Of a stretch of DNA of 9,843 nt, positions 5,893 to 9,843 are shown one piece after another. Origin of the DNA: Verrucomicrobiales bacterium. Lineage in GTDB: Bacteria; Verrucomicrobiota; Verrucomicrobiia; Limisphaerales; UBA1096. A program made the translations under genes and the position numbers. The DNA lies in the NCBI GenBank assembly GCA_002721375.1, contig PBKH01000050.1:1-9843 (forward strand). The letters run 5' to 3'. Below the pieces are notes generated by a model. It did no database searches. It saw nothing but the letters and a program-made list of their open reading frames with translations, and was not told the origin of the DNA. Position 1 is the first letter of the stretch. Every line of letters starts with the position of its first letter.

Positions 5893-5921
5893 TTGACAAC
5901 CATATTTACCAGTCATATTTT
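5893..5921 (+). promoter_or_regulatory. Likely sigma70-type promoter of the permease
   Basis: TTGACA (5893-5898, perfect -35) is followed after 17 bases by TATTTT (5916-5921, 4 of 6 to the -10 consensus). Transcription would begin at about 5928, leaving a leader of roughly 14 bases before ATG 5942 with no Shine-Dalgarno. Box match and spacing are good; function is untested. Confidence 0.55.
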
Positions 5922-5941
5922 TTCGTTCCTTAATTGTATAT

Positions 5942-7399
5942 ATGAGTGATCCAGAAAAAAGTTTTGTTACATATCAAAAAGTAGAAAACGAATATTTTTC
6001 CAAGAGAGGGTTGAAGAAATACGCAGGGGTATGGTCACTCTGGGCACTAGGGGTTGGCGCAGTAATTTCGGGAGATTTTTCTGGATGGAATCTCGGAATC
6101 CAATATTCCGGTTTTGGGGGATACCTATTAGCCATGTTTATTGTTACAGTGATGTACCTTGGCCTTTGCTATTCGATCGCAGAAATGTCTCCAGCACTGC
6201 CACACACAGGCGGAGCCTACTCCTTTGGCAGAACGGCCATGGGGGTGTGGGGCGGATTCCTTACCGGACTGGCAGAAAACATGGAATACGTTGTTACTAC
6301 TGCAGTAGTTGTTTACTTCATGGGAGCTTTCCTAACGGACATTTTTGAAACGCCCGATTCGTTTCGACCTGTTTGGTGGGCTGTTATGTATATAATTTTC
6401 ATAGGTATCAACATATGGGGAGTTGAAGCAACTTTCCGGTTTACTGTTATAATAACCCTATTGGCTTTAGCTATTCTGATTGTCTTTTACTGCGGAGTAA
6501 TATTCTCAGGGAAATTTGATTTCGACCTGACCATGAACATCGAACCGGATCCTGGTAATTCTAAGTGGCTGCCTTTTGGGTTTAACGGAGTCGCACTTGC
6601 ACTACCTTATGCCATGTGGCTGTATCTGGCTATCGAACAACTCCCGCTTGCTGCAGAAGAAGCGACAGACGTTAAAAAAGACATGCCCAAGGGGATTATA
6701 TTAGGACTAGTGACTTTGATTGTCACAGGTTTGGGGGTGGTTTTCCTTAATGTTGGAATAGGCGGAGGAGCAAAGTATTTTGGAGGGGAAACTGAAGACC
6801 CGTTACTGGAGGGATATAAGGTTGTATTTGGTGAAGGCCCTGCAACCAAGTTCCTTGGCCTACTGGCTGTCGCTGGATTAATTGCAAGTTTTCACACGAT
6901 AATTTTTGCCTATGGAAGAAACATCTATTCACTTTCTCGGGCCGGTTACTTCCCCAAATGGCTTTCTGTCACCGGTGAAAAAAGAAAGACACCCCACGTA
7001 GCGCTATTATCTGGGGGAGTTGTTGGATTTTTGATTTTATTGGCCATGTTTTTTTCAGGTGGGCCGGATGCAGCATTCGGCAAGACGATTCTTTCCATGG
7101 CAGTGTTTGGGGCAGTCATTGCATACGCCATGCAATGTCTGGCATTCATTATACTCCGAGTAAAGCATCCCAATATTGAAAGGCCATACAGAAGTCCATT
7201 GGGAATACCTGGAGCAGTTATCGCACTCACCATATCGGTCGCAACACTATATTTTTTGTTTTTGATTGAAGAGAACCTCTACGGAGTAGTTGGGATGACG
7301 GTCTGGTTTCTTGTTGGAATAGTTTATTTTGCGGCATACGGTAGGCATCGTTTGGTTCTTTCGCCTGAGGAGGAATTTGCCTTCAAGCAAAACAGCTAG
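5942..7399 (+). CDS. eat: APC-family permease, ethanolamine permease type
   Basis: A 485-residue integral membrane transporter with about 12 hydrophobic helices, normal for the amino acid-polyamine-organocation (APC) superfamily. The N-terminal region LGVGAVISGDFSGWN (36-50) resembles the first helix of the ethanolamine permease group. AEMSPALPHTGGAYSFGRTAMG (80-101) and GLAENMEYV (109-117) also match what I recall of that group. AIEQLPLAAEEA lies in the middle of the protein. The role would be proton-coupled uptake of ethanolamine or a similar amine or amino acid across the inner membrane. No ethanolamine ammonia-lyase or other eut gene is nearby, so the substrate is uncertain, and the symbol follows the family rather than direct evidence. 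It has its own promoter at 5893-5921. The start at 5942 gives a usual short cytoplasmic N-terminus. The gene stands alone, 203 bases before the next one. Confidence 0.85.
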   Translation: MSDPEKSFVTYQKVENEYFSKRGLKKYAGVWSLWALGVGAVISGDFSGWNLGIQYSGFGGYLLAMFIVTVMYLGLCYSIAEMSPALPHTGGAYSFGRTAMGVWGGFLTGLAENMEYVVTTAVVVYFMGAFLTDIFETPDSFRPVWWAVMYIIFIGINIWGVEATFRFTVIITLLALAILIVFYCGVIFSGKFDFDLTMNIEPDPGNSKWLPFGFNGVALALPYAMWLYLAIEQLPLAAEEATDVKKDMPKGIILGLVTLIVTGLGVVFLNVGIGGGAKYFGGETEDPLLEGYKVVFGEGPATKFLGLLAVAGLIASFHTIIFAYGRNIYSLSRAGYFPKWLSVTGEKRKTPHVALLSGGVVGFLILLAMFFSGGPDAAFGKTILSMAVFGAVIAYAMQCLAFIILRVKHPNIERPYRSPLGIPGAVIALTISVATLYFLFLIEENLYGVVGMTVWFLVGIVYFAAYGRHRLVLSPEEEFAFKQNS

Positions 7400-7602
7400 T
7401 TGCTAAAAAAACTGCTGCCTATAAGCAATTACAACGTATCGATCGATGGTTTAGCTCCCGGCATTTTTGGCTTTCAACTATCTTCTGCACAACTTGTTTG
7501 GCTCTTTGTGAGCATTTCCATAAAACTAGAACTATGCTTGAATATAGCGGTTACCTTTCTAGAGCTTGCTTATTTGTGCTTTAATCTTAAGAATTTTTTT
7601 TC

Positions 7603-9243
7603 ATGAAACAGTTTTTAATTATTTTTGTTTTTTTATTAGCGTATAGGATTTTAGCTATCCAAGCAGAAGATCAGTCTACAGTTCGAGTTTTTATTTTTGC
7701 AGGACAATCCAACATGGTCGGATCTGATTCACAAGTTAAAAATATCAAAGACTTTCCTCCGTTTAAAGGAGTCGAAGAGCCTCAAAATAATGTTAGATTT
7801 TCCTATTTAATCGGACGCGAAAACAAAGCCAAAAGCAACGGTTGGATAACATTGCAGCCCATTAATAACATCGTGGGTCCGGAGTTGAGTTTTGCAAGAA
7901 AAGTCACGCATTTCATCGATTCACCGATAGCAATCATTAAATGCGCTGCAGGTGGAACGCACCTTGGCGGCGACTGGAATCCAGATCAGCCGATTGGATT
8001 TAAAATGTATCCATTAGCATTGAAGTTGATTCGCAATTCGCTAGCCGACCTGGATCGGCAAGGCATCCATTATCAACTTGAGGGTTTTATGTGGCATCAA
8101 GGCGAAAACGATATGTTCGAAGAAAGCTACATGAAGAATTACGGTAAGAATCTAAAAAACTTTCTAGAAAGTTGGCGACGCGATCTCGACGCACCCAAGT
8201 TGAAATTTTACATCGGCGAACTATGCACCAAAACAATATGGGGAATGGATTTACGACCAAGAATGTACGCCATCAGCCAAGGGCAACGCACGGTTACAAG
8301 TAACGACCCATTGGCTATGTACGTAGCAACATCGCACATTGGCGTGGAGATCGGTGAGCCGGTTGGACTACATTACCACTATGGTACACTTGGACAATTA
8401 CAGCATGGTGCGAACTATGCTGATGCATATTTGAGATCCATTGGACGAGAGCACACAACAGTACGGTCTTTAAGAGGATGGCCTTACAAAAAGAATGCAA
8501 AGTTGAACTTATTCATTCTCGCGGGGCATCGAAACATGGAAGGAGAACGAGCCTTTGTACAAAATGCGACCAGGCTGGGTATGAGTAATCTCCTGAAAGA
8601 CAACCCCAACATTGCGTACAAGTATAGCCTAGGTGGTGGCTATCTGAAATCCGAAACTTGGGAACCACTTGGCCTAGTAGACTACTACGATACATTTGGA
8701 CCAGAGTTGAGCTTTTCCCAAACCCTTTTGGCCAGGCGCTTGTCGAATATTACCATCGCCAAATTCACCCACAGCGGATCTCAGATCATCGACTGGACGC
8801 CAGAAGGCAGCATGGCCAAGTCACGCCATATCTATCCTCAGTTCATTAGGTTTGTTCGCAAAGCATTAAGCGAACTGAAGACCAAGGGGCATGCCGTACA
8901 ATTAACCGGCATCTTCTATCACCTTAGCGAGAACGATATGTCATTTTATCCCTATCGAAAAAATGCTGCTAAACGATTACAATCCATCGTCTCCCAAAGC
9001 CGTATCGATCTCAATCAACCCAGACTTAAATGGTATGTCAGCCAGCAGCAACCGACGGATGCAAAGGATGTTAATCGAATCGATGTTGTAGTAGACATGG
9101 AGAAGATTGCTGCCGATGATCCGAACCTCATTCACATTAAGGCGTTCGATCTGCCGCCGCAAAAAAAGAATCTTGTCCTCGACACAGCTGGAGTCGTTGA
9201 GATCGGCCGGTTACTCGGCAAACGATTTATGGAACACAACTAG
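7603..9243 (+). CDS. Secreted tandem SASA/SGNH esterase (sialate O-acetylesterase-like), second domain catalytically degenerate
   Basis: A 546-residue protein. Residues 1-21 are a Sec signal peptide (MKQFLIIFVFLLAYRILAIQA). Domain 1 (about 26-285) shows FIFAGQSNMVG with the nucleophile Ser36, the block WHQGEND (164-170), and His257 or His259 in LHYHYG near its end as the likely catalytic base. This pattern fits carbohydrate esterase family 6/SASA enzymes, which remove acetyl groups from sugars. Domain 2 (about 298-546) repeats the fold, LFILAGHRNMEG then FYHLSEND (438-445), but Arg310 replaces the Ser and no His aligns with His257/259 near LDTAGVVEIG. It is therefore probably a non-catalytic sugar-binding or structural copy. 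Typical family members have one domain. There is no Shine-Dalgarno before ATG 7603. It may act outside the cell on acetylated glycans; the exact sugar is unknown. Confidence 0.85.
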   Translation: MKQFLIIFVFLLAYRILAIQAEDQSTVRVFIFAGQSNMVGSDSQVKNIKDFPPFKGVEEPQNNVRFSYLIGRENKAKSNGWITLQPINNIVGPELSFARKVTHFIDSPIAIIKCAAGGTHLGGDWNPDQPIGFKMYPLALKLIRNSLADLDRQGIHYQLEGFMWHQGENDMFEESYMKNYGKNLKNFLESWRRDLDAPKLKFYIGELCTKTIWGMDLRPRMYAISQGQRTVTSNDPLAMYVATSHIGVEIGEPVGLHYHYGTLGQLQHGANYADAYLRSIGREHTTVRSLRGWPYKKNAKLNLFILAGHRNMEGERAFVQNATRLGMSNLLKDNPNIAYKYSLGGGYLKSETWEPLGLVDYYDTFGPELSFSQTLLARRLSNITIAKFTHSGSQIIDWTPEGSMAKSRHIYPQFIRFVRKALSELKTKGHAVQLTGIFYHLSENDMSFYPYRKNAAKRLQSIVSQSRIDLNQPRLKWYVSQQQPTDAKDVNRIDVVVDMEKIAADDPNLIHIKAFDLPPQKKNLVLDTAGVVEIGRLLGKRFMEHN

Positions 9244-9271
9244 CTGTTGCTAACTTTGATAGAATAAATGG

Positions 9272-9305
9272 CGTATGCTCAAGCATACGTGTTTAAAGTA
9301 AACAC
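9272..9305. terminator. Two adjacent hairpins between convergent genes
   Basis: CGTATGC-TCAA-GCATACG (9272-9289) is a 7-bp stem with a tetraloop. GTGTTTA-AAG-TAAACAC (9289-9305) is a second 7-bp stem sharing the G at 9289. They lie in the 79 bases between the esterase stop and the DoxX-like gene stop, where a bidirectional terminator is expected. Neither has a strong T tract, so efficiency is uncertain. Confidence 0.5.
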
Positions 9306-9322
9306 CGATTTTGATATTGGCT

Positions 9323-9739
9323 TTATTTCGCTTCTGTTTCTTGTTGTGAATCAATATTTGTTCCAATTAAACGAGCAAGCCAAAGGCTAATGTAGATTAA
9401 CACTAATTGAACCAAGAGTCTGATAATATGACCATTTTTACTAAGCAAAGTGCCATTAAATGGGATGTCATTTAACCACATGTTTAAATTAGCTAAATAA
9501 ACAAGCACTAGAAAAACCACCAAAAAGATAGCTGCCAATCGCCGGCTGTGAGGCAGCATAATCCCTATCCCAAGAAGAATTTCAACGATTCCGCTAGCTA
9601 TTGTCCAGAAACGTGGGAACCCCAAATAATCCGGAACAATGGGATCAAAAATTTCTGGTCTAAAGAAATGATCACACCCTATCCATATGAACGGTATGCC
9701 CAAAAAAAGCCCAACTAAATTTCTCGCTTCTATTGGCAA
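9323..9739 (-). CDS. DoxX-like small membrane protein
   Basis: A 138-residue protein with four hydrophobic helices (about 8-24, 46-64, 68-88 and 108-126). The pattern GCDHFFRPEIFDPIVPDYLG (21-40), then SGIVEILLGIGIMLPHSRR and a later NLNMWLND, is characteristic of the DoxX-like family of inner-membrane proteins. Their biochemical role is poorly defined; links to quinone or redox membrane chemistry exist for some relatives. The start is a TTG at 9739 with no Shine-Dalgarno, and a stop lies five codons upstream in frame. An ATG at 9765 begins a short frame (MIENKKKHFCQ) that would join this gene if the A6 run in it had one more A, so the real N-terminus may be longer. It converges on the esterase gene. 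Confidence 0.78.
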   Translation of the reverse strand: MPIEARNLVGLFLGIPFIWIGCDHFFRPEIFDPIVPDYLGFPRFWTIASGIVEILLGIGIMLPHSRRLAAIFLVVFLVLVYLANLNMWLNDIPFNGTLLSKNGHIIRLLVQLVLIYISLWLARLIGTNIDSQQETEAK

Positions 9740-9843
9740 AAGTGTTTTTTCTTATTTTCAATCATTTTACAGCTCGAACGTCTTGGCTCTGTTTTTTGGG
9801 CAAAGCATTATGCAATCTATTCATAAAGCTTTAGAACTCAAGT

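Noticed and set aside
7400..7606. 68-codon TTG-started frame between the permease and the esterase, overlapping the esterase ATG as ATGA.
   Set aside because: It needs a TTG start directly after the permease stop, has no ribosome-binding site, and reads as a low-information hydrophobic stretch with no family pattern. The ATGA overlap is a weak point in its favour, so I treat this as intergenic sequence.
9810..9843. ATG-started frame MQSIHKALELK running off the right edge.
   Set aside because: Eleven codons without a ribosome-binding site or recognisable content are too little to call a gene, though a real gene could begin here.

Overview
The window looks like chromosomal DNA of a PVC-group bacterium, most likely a marine or environmental member of Verrucomicrobiota. 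I infer this from three things. Several lipoproteins share an MKHLLLTTIA-type leader, there is a PQQ-propeller protein beginning DWTQYRGPNFDG, and there is a secreted sialate-O-acetylesterase (SASA) family protein. No 16S or other marker gene is present, so the assignment is by gene style only. I see no phage, insertion sequence, CRISPR, tRNA or rRNA.

Positions 1-3491 (+ strand) hold a tightly packed operon. It begins with the tail of a truncated ankyrin gene (2-100) and continues with three complete or nearly complete exported ankyrin genes (97, 927, 1642). A small zinc-ribbon gene follows (2211), then a lipoprotein with a zinc-metallopeptidase signature (2475). The first four junctions are ATGA stop/start overlaps. 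Four genes start with nearly the same 31 bases encoding the export leader. Three ankyrin genes end with nearly the same tail, GGKTGEELKAEGK or a close variant, and the DNA of that tail includes a GAAGG that could act as ribosome-binding site for the next gene. Tail plus leader therefore forms a repeated junction cassette. Two members carry a -1 frame break: the second ankyrin gene near 1545-1550, and the zinc-ribbon gene in an A7 run at 2364-2370. In both, the continued frame runs to the exact junction with the next gene.

Positions 3627-4952 (+) encode a secreted PQQ-like beta-propeller protein. It converges on a short-chain dehydrogenase/reductase gene (4976-5686, -). A 255-bp divergent region with a good promoter and three palindromes separates that gene from an APC-family permease of the ethanolamine permease type (5942-7399, +). 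A secreted protein with two tandem SASA/SGNH esterase domains follows (7603-9243, +), and its second domain has lost the catalytic Ser and His. Two back-to-back hairpins lie between it and a convergent DoxX-like membrane protein gene (9323-9739, -).

Only the ankyrin-metallopeptidase block looks like a co-expressed system. A plausible but unproven reading is a recombining array of periplasmic or outer-membrane ankyrin binding proteins with an associated surface protease. The genes from 3627 onward look like ordinary, separately transcribed accessory metabolism: sugar-ester hydrolysis, amine uptake and a redox enzyme.
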